This document shows positions 24,999 to 33,399 of a stretch of 64,000 nucleotides of DNA, piece after piece. Below the pieces are notes generated by a model that searched no databases, had not been told where the DNA came from, and saw only the letters and a list, made by a program, of their open reading frames with translations. Origin of the DNA: Nocardia bovistercoris. GTDB taxonomy: Bacteria > Actinomycetota > Actinomycetes > Mycobacteriales > Mycobacteriaceae. The stretch's first letter is position 1. Every line of letters starts with the position of its first letter. The stretch covers positions 62,001 to 126,000 of the forward strand of contig NZ_JADMLG010000008.1 in NCBI RefSeq assembly GCF_015674855.1, read 5' to 3'. The position numbers and the translations under genes are program-made.

Positions 24999-25211
24999 CT
25001 AGCCCACCTGGGTGCGGATGATGAGCCCGCCGCAGTTCTCCACGGCCCAGACCGAGCCGTCGGAGTAGGTCTCGACACCGACTGCCACGCAGGGCAGCTG
25101 CGTGAGGACCGCCGGACTCGCCTGCGCGACGGCGACGCCGAAAGTCGTCAGGCCCGCACCGCCGACGGCTAGTAGTATCGCGCTGGCAGAGATCAGCTTG
25201 CGAAGAGTCAT
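24999..25211 (-). CDS. Small secreted protein
   Basis: A 70-residue precursor: Arg-Lys start, a hydrophobic core (SASAILLAVGGAGLTTFGVAVA) and an AQASPA signal-peptidase site, leaving a mature peptide of about 37 residues with two Cys (LPCVAVG and VENCGG) likely to pair. The ending VENCGGLIIRTQ resembles the DCENGGGIVILEQ stretch of the broken gene at 21091-21507, so they are distant relatives. The ATG at 25211 has GGAG six bases upstream. Function unknown; it is exported beside ESX-type genes. Confidence 0.65.
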   Translation of the reverse strand: MTLRKLISASAILLAVGGAGLTTFGVAVAQASPAVLTQLPCVAVGVETYSDGSVWAVENCGGLIIRTQVG

Positions 25212-25344
25212 GTGGAGCTCCAATCGTTAGTTGTTGAAACTGTTCGGCCGCGCTGTTCGCGCAGCTCCTGGGCGGAGAGTTGTCCCTCACCGCCCCGGGT
25301 CTGTCGAGGTCGCACTCCCCCTCGCCACTTGGCGGCGTCTAGGG

Positions 25345-25554
25345 TCAGCGCTCGCTGGCGGGGCTCGGTGCGTAGAAGACCTCCACCGTGCCGTCGTCGT
25401 GGTAGGTGGTGCAGATGTAGTGCATGTTCGGGTGTCCGACGATGTGTTCGCTGTACTGGCAGTCCACCGTCGGCGCCGCGTGGGCGGCCGCCACGGCGAC
25501 CGCCGGGGTCACCGCGGCCAGCATCAGGGCAGCAAGAACTACAGATCTCCTCAA
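25345..25554 (-). CDS. Small secreted protein, paralogue of the broken 21091-21507 gene
   Basis: A 69-residue precursor starting with TTG at 25554 (GGGGG six bases before). Its signal peptide ends AVAAAHAAP. The mature part of about 40 residues contains two Cys (DCQYSEHI and HYICTTYHDDGTVEVFY). The DNA of the signal region is almost identical to 21418-21484, 4 kb away, so this is the intact member of a duplicated pair. No functional family was recognised. It is transcribed away from the second ESX module. Confidence 0.6.
   Translation of the reverse strand: MRRSVVLAALMLAAVTPAVAVAAAHAAPTVDCQYSEHIVGHPNMHYICTTYHDDGTVEVFYAPSPASER
25471..25537. repeat. 67-bp near-identical repeat, copy B
   Basis: Direct repeat of 21418-21484; see that entry. 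The pair brackets the first ESX-type module and the hypothetical genes after it, so recombination between copies could delete about 4 kb including the toxin cassette. Confidence 0.8.
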
Positions 25555-25713
25555 TGAATCCCCCAAGGTCGGCGGTGTGCTCCGCTGTAGCGATCGGTCC
25601 GAGTCCGGACCTCTCACCACCCTTCGACGGCGCTGTGGTCGGTTCGGTTCCATCCGACCATTTCGATCCTCATGGATCCTGTTGTCGTCTCGAAAGGTGA
25701 GAGGGGACGGAAA

Positions 25714-26007
25714 GTGCAGGCAGCTCCAGGGGAACTTCGCGCGTTGGCAGCCTCGATGAACGACGTCGGTGTCGGGATCGAGACCATCCGGGCGCAGCTC
25801 GACCTGTCGATGATCGATTCGGCGTTCGCTGGTTCGATGCTGAAGCGAGTCGGTGACGAGGCGAACTCTGTTGTGACGGACACGTGGTCACGGATGGCCG
25901 CGCGCTGGATTTCGATCACCGCCCTCATCGAGGCCAGTGCCTCGGCCCTGGAAGCCGCCGACGTCGGGTTCGCCGACAGGCTCGACACCCTCGGTGGTGT
26001 CTTATGA
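25714..26007 (+). CDS. EspC/WXG100-like ESX-associated protein
   Basis: A 97-residue helical protein with the layout of EspC-like (DUF2580) type VII substrates: the start APGELRALAASMNDVG, then a helix ending in VVTDTWSRMAARW, then a second helix ending AADVGFADRLDTL. The Trp lies in the turn, as in WXG-type proteins, though the Gly is not conserved. The GTG start at 25714 follows GAGGGG; an ATG 14 codons earlier lacks a ribosome site. Its stop overlaps the start of the next gene (ATGA), so the two are co-translated and probably exported as a pair. Confidence 0.65.
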   Translation: MQAAPGELRALAASMNDVGVGIETIRAQLDLSMIDSAFAGSMLKRVGDEANSVVTDTWSRMAARWISITALIEASASALEAADVGFADRLDTLGGVL

Positions 26008-27448
26008 GGTCGCAGGCTTCGCCGACGCTGTCACAGGTCCGGTCCTGGCAGCCGTGGCTCATGGCCGAGGCCGGTCAGCAGATGCGGCGGCGCGGCGAGG
26101 AGTGCGTGGCGTTGGTCGAACACGCCGCCACCCGGATCCGTGACGCGAGCTCCTACTGGCAGGGCGAGGCCTACTACGCCGTCTACGACCGTGTCGCCGA
26201 GGACCGCGACCTGGCGAAGAAGGCATCCCAGGAGATCGAGACGCTCGCGCAGAGGCTGACCGAGGGCGCCGACCTGCTGACCGGCTACCGCCAGGCGTTG
26301 CTGGACAAGGTCACCGACGCCGCCATCGCGGGTTTCACCGTCACCGAGGACTGGACCGTCACCGCGGCATCCAGCCACGACAACGAACGACTGCACACAC
26401 ACACCGCACCGCGGTCGCAACCGCACTCAACGAAATGCTGGGTGTCCAGTCCACAGCGGCGGCCAGGATCGACCAAGCCAACACCGACGTCACAACCCGA
26501 GCCGCACAGATCGGCCCCGCCCCGCAATCCGCCTCACCGGTATCTCGAGCACTCGGGAGCACCCGGGGTGTCCAAGGGGATACCGCACCCGCCGCGACCT
26601 CACCCGGCTCGTCGTCCGCTGTTCCCGCGACCGATGCGAAGACCCCCGACTCCAGCAGCAAACCGCTATCGGGCAGTTCCACCGCCACACAGAACCAGAC
26701 CCGGACCGCCGAAACGGGCACCGCCACAGGTGCCCACATCGGTGCCGCGAATTCCGCCGCGGCCGGCGCGGCGCGGACCGATCCCAAATCCGGCGCCACC
26801 AACCCGGGCGCTACACCGAGATCGGGCACCCTCAACACCGGCACCTCCCCGAACTCGAACGCCGCAGCGGCGCCGAGCATGGACAAGGGCAAGCCCGGAG
26901 AGTGGCGGCCCGGAGACATCAGTGACCTAATCAAAGCGGTCAGCAGCATCACCGGCAACATCCCCGACCTGATCGAGAGCAGCGGCGAATTCCTCAAGGA
27001 CACCAGCGAACTGATCAAGACCAGCGGCGAAGCCGTCACCAAGATCACCGACTCGGTCACCGAACTCGTCACCGCCGTCGACCACGCAGCCCACCCCGCC
27101 ACCAGCGGGCAGCCCGCAACCGAACACCCCACCGGTACACAGAACTCGGACAAGAACACAACCACCGCCACACCGCCGTCGTCGGACAAAACCACAAGCG
27201 CGGCACCGACCACCCCCGACCCCGCCAAGACCCGGTCAGCCGACTGGACTCCACATGCCTCTACCCCAATCGCCGCCATCCCGACAGGGGACACCCCCAA
27301 CCACAACTCCGCACCCACCAACCAACCGATGCTCGCCCCCGGCTTTCCGGCTTCGCCCGCAACACGCCGCAACTCCAACACCGAACGCGCATACCCCACT
27401 TGGAGCCTGGACCTACCGAACCCAGCCACACAGAAACAACCAGCCTGA
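26004..27448 (+). pseudogene. ESX-type substrate with long disordered tail, frame broken at a CA repeat
   Basis: Read from ATG 26004, the first 130 codons give a WXG-like helical domain (SSYWQGEAYYAVYDRVAEDRD). From the (CA)5 tract at 26394-26404 this frame turns into Pro/Arg/His-rich nonsense ending at 26930. Sensible coding resumes in another frame around LNEMLGVQSTAAARIDQA and runs to 27448. That frame encodes a Ser/Thr/Ala/Pro-rich tail with a central helical patch (DISDLIKAVSSITGNIPDL, then repeated ELIKTSGE-type helices). Removing one CA unit would give one 480-residue protein. It overlaps the EspC-like gene by four bases. It may be a true frameshift, a phase-variable switch or a sequencing error. 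Confidence 0.65.
26394..26404 (+). repeat. (CA)5 tract at the frame break
   Basis: CACACACACAC lies exactly where coding switches frame in the ESX-type gene. Loss of one dinucleotide, or gain of one base, restores the frame, as expected for slippage at a short tandem repeat. Confidence 0.75.
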
Positions 27449-27523
27449 AAACCAATCAGACAGCACCTGGAACCACTGCACACCAGCCAATCACGACCGA
27501 GAACGATCACCAGGAAATACCGG

Positions 27524-27694
27524 CTACTGAACCAGACCGTTGTCGGCACGCATGACCTGCTCGACATCGGCGTCCAACCGGGCCGCGACCTCCCGGTAGG
27601 CGGCGTCCAGCGCGACGGTGTGTTGCTTGTCGATATCCCACGCCGCGGCGCCCGGCGGATTGACGCGGTCATGCTCCGAACCAGCGGGTTGCAT
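27524..27694 (-). CDS. Small hypothetical protein
   Basis: A 56-codon frame from ATG 27694 (MQPAGSEHDRVNPPGAA) ending with LDADVEQVMRADNGLVQ. The helical TVALDAAYREVAARLD segment looks like genuine protein. The frame extends further upstream, and GTG at 27733 is another possible start; neither has a good ribosome site. Convergent with the ESX-type gene. No family recognised. It may be a fragment at the island's right edge. Confidence 0.35.
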   Translation of the reverse strand: MQPAGSEHDRVNPPGAAAWDIDKQHTVALDAAYREVAARLDADVEQVMRADNGLVQ

Positions 27695-27838
27695 GCCGAG
27701 TCGAACTTGCGCCAGGGTCAGTTTCGCGAGCACAGCTGTCGAGTTGCCGCACAGTGTGCGGCATCTGCGGTGACACGCTGAGCGTGACTTTTCTCCCCGA
27801 CCCCCTTGTCCAACTATGCGTCTCTCCCGCACATGACA

Positions 27839-27871
27839 GCGCACCCGCCTCGGGATTCGAAGCGGGTGCGC
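27839..27871 (-). terminator. Terminator of the cutinase gene
   Basis: GCGCACCCGC and GCGGGTGCGC form a perfect 10-bp stem around a 13-base loop, 13 bases past the cutinase stop codon. Confidence 0.7.
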
Positions 27872-27884
27872 GGTGTTCACGTGA

Positions 27885-29648
27885 CTATCGGGTAGTCGAT
27901 TGCGTGCTGGATTCGGTTGTCGTCGGAGCGGTTGTCGTCGTGGTCGGCGGCGCCGCGGTCAGCGGAGCCGGAACCGCGTCGGCGACCGAATTCCGTGCCG
28001 GAGCCTGGGGCGTCGTCTCGCTCTGTTTCGTCGTCTGGGTCTGCGACGGCGTGACCGGTGCGGGGGTGGTGGTCGGCGCAGTGGTCGGCTCGGTTGTCGT
28101 CGGAGCGGTCGTGGTCGATGTCGCCTGGGTCGTGGTGAGCGCCGTGGTGGTGGGCGCTGTCGTGGTCGGCGCCGTGGTGGACGTGGTCGTGGTCGTGGTC
28201 GGCGCGGTGGTGGTGGCCTGCGCCTTCGAGGTGGTCTCGACGGCCGCGCGCTGCACCGCCGCCATATCGGTCTGATTCGGCTTGGCCGACTTGTCGACCG
28301 GCTCGCCCGCCTGCGCCTGCTTGGCCAGATGGGTCAGCCAGGCCGCCGCGTACTCAGCCGACGTCGTCGGCTTGCCGTTGGCGGGGTCCGAGTCTTCCCA
28401 GTAGTCGAAGTGATGTCCGGAGTGATTCGGGCCGAGGGTGAGCTGATACGGATCGCTCATGACCACCGGAATCGTGTTCTGATTCGTCACGATCAGGCCG
28501 ATGATCTCGTTGAACACCTTCTGCGGCAGGTAGGCCAGCGGTGACATGTCGTCCTTGGCGATCGAATCCGCCTTCGCCGCCTCCTGCTTCGGCGCACCCG
28601 GCTTGTAGTTCGGGTCCGACACCCGCAGCAGCACCTCGAGGAAGGTTTCGTCGCTCGCCATCCAATTGTCCTGCGACTGGATATCGGCGAACGCCGTCAA
28701 GGCGATCTTGCCGAGCGTGACCGCCACATCCTGGCCCGTCGCGGGCGTGAGCCCGTCGCGTTCCAGCGCGTCGACATTCAACTGCCTCGCGACATTCACC
28801 ACCAGTTGCAGCAGCGAAATGTTCTCCGGGGCCGCGCAGGTGAGGTCGCCGTCGGAGCAGAACGAGGCGATCTTGCCGTTCAGCGCGCCGAAATCACCGC
28901 TGGTACCGGGCAGCGCGCCCTTACCCGAGGCCGTGTTCTTACCGCTCTGGTACTTCTGATCGAAATTGTCGGGACTGGCGTACGGGTTCTCCGCGCCGAT
29001 GAACGGCCCGTCACCCGCCGAACGACCGGCGTCGGCGAGAATGACCACACCGACCACATCGTCGGGGTCGACCACCTCGTATCTGCCGTCCGCCCCGGCC
29101 TCCTGATTCCCGATCTTCATAGCGACCCGACGCACCACATCCGCGCCCTCGCTGTACCCGACGATCGAGAACCGGGTATCCGGACAAGCCTGCGCGATCT
29201 CCCGCATCACCCGCTCGGTATTCGCGACCCCGGTGTTCACCGCGTCCTCGTAGGTCGCCATATTCGCCGGATACGCGATATAGACCGCGGCATAAGCATC
29301 CGGCCCGACCTCCCCCGCGGGCGCGTTCACCACCGGATCAACCCACTCGCTGTGATGATCCCCCGCCATCGCCGCGGGTAGCGCGTTCCCGTTCGCGTCG
29401 ACCAGCATCCTGGTCGTCCCCTCCACCGGCGTGTCCCCCCGCCCCGCGACCGAGATCGTCACCATGTCACGGCACTCCGTCACCGAAGTCGTGAGCACCG
29501 TATCCGCGGTACGCGGCCCCGCCGTCAACGCCAACGAAGCAGCCACCACCGCCACCACCCCCAACACCGCAGGCGCAGCCACCGCCGAAGCCACCCGATG
29601 CCGAGCGAAGAACGCCCGAGAGCCGGCCAAGTAGTCACCGAAAGCCAT
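27885..29648 (-). CDS. Cutinase-family exported hydrolase with Thr-rich tail
   Basis: A 587-residue protein. Residues 20-42 form a signal anchor. A cutinase-type alpha/beta hydrolase domain follows with the nucleophile elbow GYSEGAD (Ser166), Asp and His candidates near ADAGRS and the later HSGHHFDYW segment, and Cys residues suited to disulphides. Related Corynebacteriales enzymes act outside the membrane as esterases or lipases on long-chain lipids. The last ~130 residues are a low-complexity tail of repeated APTTT units, probably glycosylated or cell-wall spanning. Length is two to three times that of a simple cutinase. The downstream hairpin closes the gene. Substrate unknown. Confidence 0.88.
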   Translation of the reverse strand: MAFGDYLAGSRAFFARHRVASAVAAPAVLGVVAVVAASLALTAGPRTADTVLTTSVTECRDMVTISVAGRGDTPVEGTTRMLVDANGNALPAAMAGDHHSEWVDPVVNAPAGEVGPDAYAAVYIAYPANMATYEDAVNTGVANTERVMREIAQACPDTRFSIVGYSEGADVVRRVAMKIGNQEAGADGRYEVVDPDDVVGVVILADAGRSAGDGPFIGAENPYASPDNFDQKYQSGKNTASGKGALPGTSGDFGALNGKIASFCSDGDLTCAAPENISLLQLVVNVARQLNVDALERDGLTPATGQDVAVTLGKIALTAFADIQSQDNWMASDETFLEVLLRVSDPNYKPGAPKQEAAKADSIAKDDMSPLAYLPQKVFNEIIGLIVTNQNTIPVVMSDPYQLTLGPNHSGHHFDYWEDSDPANGKPTTSAEYAAAWLTHLAKQAQAGEPVDKSAKPNQTDMAAVQRAAVETTSKAQATTTAPTTTTTTSTTAPTTTAPTTTALTTTQATSTTTAPTTTEPTTAPTTTPAPVTPSQTQTTKQSETTPQAPARNSVADAVPAPLTAAPPTTTTTAPTTTESSTQSTTR

Positions 29649-29854
29649 GCCCAGATCCCCAATCCATAGACCGATACGTGGATGGACAAGGCCCCCCCGA
29701 GGGCCATGTTCACGAGGAACGTCGTGGTAGCGAACCCGCGCGTTACTCGACTGCGATCAGTGACACATCACCTACCCTCGGCTGCCGCATCCGCGATCCC
29801 GGTCACATCGCCCGCTCATGTGGCACCGCCACAGCCGACCCGCTGCTTCCTCGA

Positions 29855-32230
29855 TCAGCCGCGCGCCATATCCACGAATCGTGAAAGATGGAGTTGATGG
29901 GCGACGGTTATTGTTGCGGTGGGGCCATTTCGGTGTTTGCCTACGATGAGGTCGGCTTCGCCGCCGCGAGGGTCGTCGCGTTCGAATGCGTCGGGGCGAT
30001 GCAGAAGAATCACCATGTCCGCATCTTGTTCCAAAGATCCGGATTCGCGCAGGTCGGAGACCATGGGACGTTTATCTGTTCGTTGTTCGGGGCCGCGGTT
30101 CAGCTGGCTTATCGCGACTACCGGGACTTCTAATTCCTTGGCGAGAAGTTTCAGGTTCCGGGAGAAATCCGAGACTTCCTGTTGGCGGGACTCGACTTTC
30201 TTGCCCGAGGTCATCAGCTGGAGGTAGTCGACCACGACGAGTTTGAGGTCGTGGCGTTGTTTGAGCCTGCGGGCCTTGGCACGGATCTCCATCATGGTGA
30301 GGTTCGGCGAATCGTCCACGAACAGCGGCGCTTCGCTGATCTCGCTCATCCGCCGCGCCAGCTTCGTCCAGTCGTCGTCACTCATCCGGCCCGACCGCAT
30401 ATCCCCGAGCTTGATCTTCGCCTCCGCCGAGAGCAACCGCATCACGATCTCGGTCCGACTCATCTCCAACGAGAAGATCACACTCGCCAACCCGTGCTTC
30501 ACCGAAGCACTCCGCATGAAGTCCATGCCGAGCGTGGAATTGTGCGTCGGGATCATGGATCTGCCCGCGAGGTAGAGATGGCGGGGGTTGTCCACCTCGA
30601 CGCAGCGCACCGGCACGCTCGCGACCGGTCGCACATCCACGATGAAACGCGAGCGCGCGTCGCCGCGATCCGCTCGGCGCTCCTTGTGCAGTAGCGCTTT
30701 GCGGTACAGACCGAATACCTCGTCTTCGGTCGCGAAAGTAAGTGTGTGGGTGGTCGAGGATTTCTCGGTGCGACCCGGAACTCGTTTCCGCGAAACCCCG
30801 CACCGATATCCGAGGCCGACGATCAGCTCGCGCACATCCTGGGCCAGCCGCTCGTTGGTCACCGCGAACCGCACGGAACCGCCCTGCGTGACTGTGCCGT
30901 CGGTATCGAGAAGCCCGGCGAGCAGCGCGCGCCGCTGCGATTCATCGGCCCGCAGATACCGCACCGGAATGTGCTTGTTCTCCAACACCCCGATAGTGCG
31001 CAACCGTGCTTGCACACTGCCTACGTCGGCGGCCGACTCCTCGGCTTCGATTCGTGCGCCGATCTCCGGGTCGAGGGCGGCCGTCGAGGTGCCTTCGCCC
31101 AACCAGGCGCCGAGGGTGTATGGCGGTACGAGTAGGTCGGCCGTCGGTAATCGCAGCGGTTCGGTGTTCGTCACGGAGTGTTCGAGGCGGCGGTCGGCAG
31201 TTGCGCGGCGCAGGGTGCGGGCGATTTCGGCCGTGGTGCGGACTTCGGCGAAGGTGCGTTGATCGCGATACCGGTTGTAGCCGGTCGCGGCCTGCTGCGC
31301 CGAGCGCCGGGAGGCGCGGGTCTCGGTGAGCCAGCGGTGGTTCTCGTCGGCGACGATCACGGTGCCGTCGGAGAATTCGACCTCGTAGCAGGGGCGCCCG
31401 TGCATCACCTCGGTGGCCGCGACGACACGGGTGGGGAGGCCGTGCGCGTCGAACAGTTCGTCGCCGACGCGCACTTCACCCATGGTGGTCCAGCCGGTCG
31501 GCGTCGGCAGGGGGGTGTCGAGCGCGAGGGCCTTGCCGACGCCAGGGCGGGCGGCGACGATGATCATCTGGCCGGGATGAAGGCCGTTGGTGAGTTCGTC
31601 GAGTTCGGTGAAGCCGGTGGGGACGCCGAGGGAGATTCCGCCTCGGGAGGCGATGGAATCTATTTCGTCCATGGTGGGTTGGAGGAGTTCCTCCAAGGGG
31701 AGGAAGTCTTCGGTGGTGCGGCGTTCGGTGACCTCGTAGACCTCGGCTTGGGCGCGGTCGACTACTTCGGCGATGTCCTGGCCGTCGGCGCCCGCGTAGC
31801 CGTACTGCACGATGCGGGTGCCCGCTTCCACCAGGCGGCGCAGGATCGCCTTCTCGGCGACGATCTCGGCGTAGTAGCCCGCGTTGGCGGCGGTGGGGAC
31901 CGTTTGGGTGAGGGTCACCAGGTAGGGGGCGCCGCCGATGCGTTTGAGTTCGCCGCGGCGGTCGAGACCGGCGGCGACGGTGACGGGGTCGGCGGGTTCG
32001 CCGCGGCCGTACAGGTCGAGGATGGTGTCGTAGACGGCCTGGTGGGCGGGGCGGTAGAAATCGCCGGGGCGGAGCACCTCGAGTACATCGGCGATGGCGT
32101 CCTTGCTCAGCAGCATGCCGCCGAGCACCGACTGTTCGGCGGCCATGTCATGTGGTGGTTGGCGGCCGAAATCCTCACCGGGCGGGTCTGGCGGATAGTC
32201 GGTATGCCCGCGGTCATCGGTGGCTGTCAC
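29855..32230 (-). CDS. dnaB: Replicative DNA helicase DnaB, intein-containing precursor
   Basis: A 791-residue precursor of the hexameric replication-fork helicase. The N-terminal primase-binding domain begins with DFGRQPPHDMAAEQSVLGG; the RecA-like domain carries Walker A ARPGVGK / ST split by an intein, then VVVDYLQLMTSG (Walker B), ISQLNRGPEQRTDKRPM and LHRPDAFE. Removing the intein leaves about 460 residues, the normal DnaB length. GTG 32230 is preferred to GTG 32272 because it gives the same N-terminal length as mycobacterial DnaB. Function depends on splicing, since the intein separates the P-loop Lys from the Ser-Thr. It follows the rpsF-ssb-rpsR-rplI operon after a gap with DnaA boxes, as in mycobacteria. 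Confidence 0.97.
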   Translation of the reverse strand: MTATDDRGHTDYPPDPPGEDFGRQPPHDMAAEQSVLGGMLLSKDAIADVLEVLRPGDFYRPAHQAVYDTILDLYGRGEPADPVTVAAGLDRRGELKRIGGAPYLVTLTQTVPTAANAGYYAEIVAEKAILRRLVEAGTRIVQYGYAGADGQDIAEVVDRAQAEVYEVTERRTTEDFLPLEELLQPTMDEIDSIASRGGISLGVPTGFTELDELTNGLHPGQMIIVAARPGVGKALALDTPLPTPTGWTTMGEVRVGDELFDAHGLPTRVVAATEVMHGRPCYEVEFSDGTVIVADENHRWLTETRASRRSAQQAATGYNRYRDQRTFAEVRTTAEIARTLRRATADRRLEHSVTNTEPLRLPTADLLVPPYTLGAWLGEGTSTAALDPEIGARIEAEESAADVGSVQARLRTIGVLENKHIPVRYLRADESQRRALLAGLLDTDGTVTQGGSVRFAVTNERLAQDVRELIVGLGYRCGVSRKRVPGRTEKSSTTHTLTFATEDEVFGLYRKALLHKERRADRGDARSRFIVDVRPVASVPVRCVEVDNPRHLYLAGRSMIPTHNSTLGMDFMRSASVKHGLASVIFSLEMSRTEIVMRLLSAEAKIKLGDMRSGRMSDDDWTKLARRMSEISEAPLFVDDSPNLTMMEIRAKARRLKQRHDLKLVVVDYLQLMTSGKKVESRQQEVSDFSRNLKLLAKELEVPVVAISQLNRGPEQRTDKRPMVSDLRESGSLEQDADMVILLHRPDAFERDDPRGGEADLIVGKHRNGPTATITVAHQLHLSRFVDMARG
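30539..31531 (-). other. DnaB intein at the Walker A site, class-3 type (Ala1) with LAGLIDADG endonuclease
   Basis: A 331-residue intein, precursor residues 234-564, inserted between GVGK and STLGMD. The first residue is Ala (ALALDTPLPTP), not the Cys or Ser of ordinary inteins. The three residues that define class 3 splicing are present: Trp300 in the block B ENHRW, Cys543 in block F (PVRCVEVDNPRHLYL) and Thr562 in block G (MIPTHN); the C-terminal His-Asn and +1 Ser are intact. Two LAGLIDADG helices mark a homing endonuclease: LGAWLGEG (373-380) and LLAGLLDTDG (436-445). The first motif has Glu in place of the usual catalytic Asp, so cleavage may be altered. Splicing through the block F Cys is known for phage Bethlehem DnaB. 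Confidence 0.9.
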
Positions 32231-32926
32231 CAGACTCGACCGTCCTCTCTGCCCAACGACCGGGTTCGGCACCCGAGACGAGTTCTAGTTCTACCTCCGG
32301 ACACCGACACATTCCTTCGCCGCCCGACCGGAATCCAGCAAACCGCCACGAGACGCTTCGAGCTTCGTGTTCCCCGTGTTCGCTCACGAGGATGCGACGA
32401 ACTTAGGCGACGAGATGCGGGCTCGCCAAGAGGGACTGTGTACACAACTGTGGATAACCTGGGGACTGTTTACCCAACCGTGTGCACCCCCTGTGGACAA
32501 CTTGGGGAAAAACCAGGTCAGTGGCGGCAAACCCGCAGATAGGCAGTGATTTGACTAACTATCCGCGTGTGGATTAAGGAAGTCTCGGCGTGTCGGTCGA
32601 GTTGAACAGTCGGGCGTGTTGGGTTAACGGCACGTAGACGGGGTATGGCCTGGATCACATTTCGATCGGTTGGTTTCATCGGTCATCCACAGGGTGAATA
32701 ACCAGTGGTAGAAGGGCCGCCGAATTCGCCTGTCTGTGTCCCACGGCATACGGGAACCGCCTCCCGCATGGGGAACGGTCTTCTGGCAAACATTCCGCTA
32801 TTGACATTTCCGGTGATACGCGGGCACAGCCGGTGACACCCGAGCACAGCCGAAGACCACTCCGGCGCCGATGGCGGGGAGTGGTCTTCGACCGAGGGGA
32901 TCGCGACCGTGCGGCCGCGCCCGAAA
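32231..32926. promoter_or_regulatory. Gene-free region with a cluster of DnaA-box-like sites upstream of dnaB
   Basis: About 700 bases between rplI and dnaB without a convincing gene. TGTGGATAA (32449-32457, perfect TTATCCACA inverted), TGTGGACAA (32492-32500, perfect TTGTCCACA inverted), TGTGGATTA (32568-32576) and TCATCCACA (32683-32691) resemble DnaA boxes; the last two have one mismatch each. A 10-base palindrome TGTGTACACA lies at 32438-32447. The stretch 32410-32760 is less GC-rich than its surroundings. It must contain the dnaB promoter. DnaA-linked control of dnaB, or DnaA titration, is my inference. Confidence 0.6.
32851..32890 (-). terminator. Terminator of the rpsF-ssb-rpsR-rplI operon
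   Basis: CGAAGACCACTCC and GGAGTGGTCTTCG form a perfect 13-bp stem with a 14-base loop, starting about 37 bases after the rplI stop. It is the strongest hairpin in the neighbourhood. Confidence 0.8.
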
Positions 32927-33382
32927 TCAGCTGTTGGCCGCGACCTGCAGGTCGAACTTTGCGGCCACATCCGGATGCAGATGCACCACGATGCGGTGCT
33001 TGCCGGTGCTCTTGATGTGCGACTTCGGCAGCTCGATGCTGCGCTTGTCGATGATCGGCCCGCCCGCGGTCTTGATGGCGGCGGCCACATCGGACGGGGT
33101 CACCGAACCGAAGAGCTTGCCGGTGCCCGCGGTCTTCACGGTCAGCGAGACCGCTTCCAGGCCCTCGATGGCTTGCTTCAGTTCGTTGGCGTGATCGAGG
33201 TCGCGCACCCGACGCGCGTCCTGCGCCCGGCGGATACCCTCGACCTGCTTCTGCGCGCCACGGGTCGCGACGATCGCGAGCCCGCGCGGCAGCAGGTAGT
33301 TGCGGCCGTAGCCGTCCTTGACCTCGACGGTGTCGCCGGGCGCGCCGAGGTTGTCGACATCAGCAGTCAGAATGAGCTTCAT
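32927..33382 (-). CDS. rplI: 50S ribosomal protein L9
   Basis: A 151-residue L9, which binds 23S rRNA at the base of the L1 stalk. The N-terminal signature MKLILTADVDNLGAPGDTV and VKDGYGRNYLLPRGLA are typical, followed by the long connecting helix and the C-terminal domain with LFGSVTPSDVA and HLHPDVAAKFDL. Length is normal. It is last in the rpsF-ssb-rpsR-rplI operon, 17 bases after rpsR, and is followed by a strong hairpin. Confidence 0.98.
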   Translation of the reverse strand: MKLILTADVDNLGAPGDTVEVKDGYGRNYLLPRGLAIVATRGAQKQVEGIRRAQDARRVRDLDHANELKQAIEGLEAVSLTVKTAGTGKLFGSVTPSDVAAAIKTAGGPIIDKRSIELPKSHIKSTGKHRIVVHLHPDVAAKFDLQVAANS

Positions 33383-33399
33383 GTGCGTGTCTCCCTTTC

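Noticed and set aside
26394..26435. Programmed ribosomal frameshift in the ESX-type gene
   Set aside because: CACACACAC is not a known slippery sequence and no stimulatory hairpin is evident; DNA-level slippage or error is simpler.
27885..28260. Repetitive DNA at the cutinase 3' end as a mobile or regulatory repeat
   Set aside because: It simply encodes an in-frame Thr/Ala/Pro-rich tail, a common feature of cell-wall proteins in this group.
32438..32691. Chromosomal origin of replication
   Set aside because: DnaA boxes are present, but oriC in these bacteria lies between dnaA and dnaN, neither of which is here, and only about four boxes are found.
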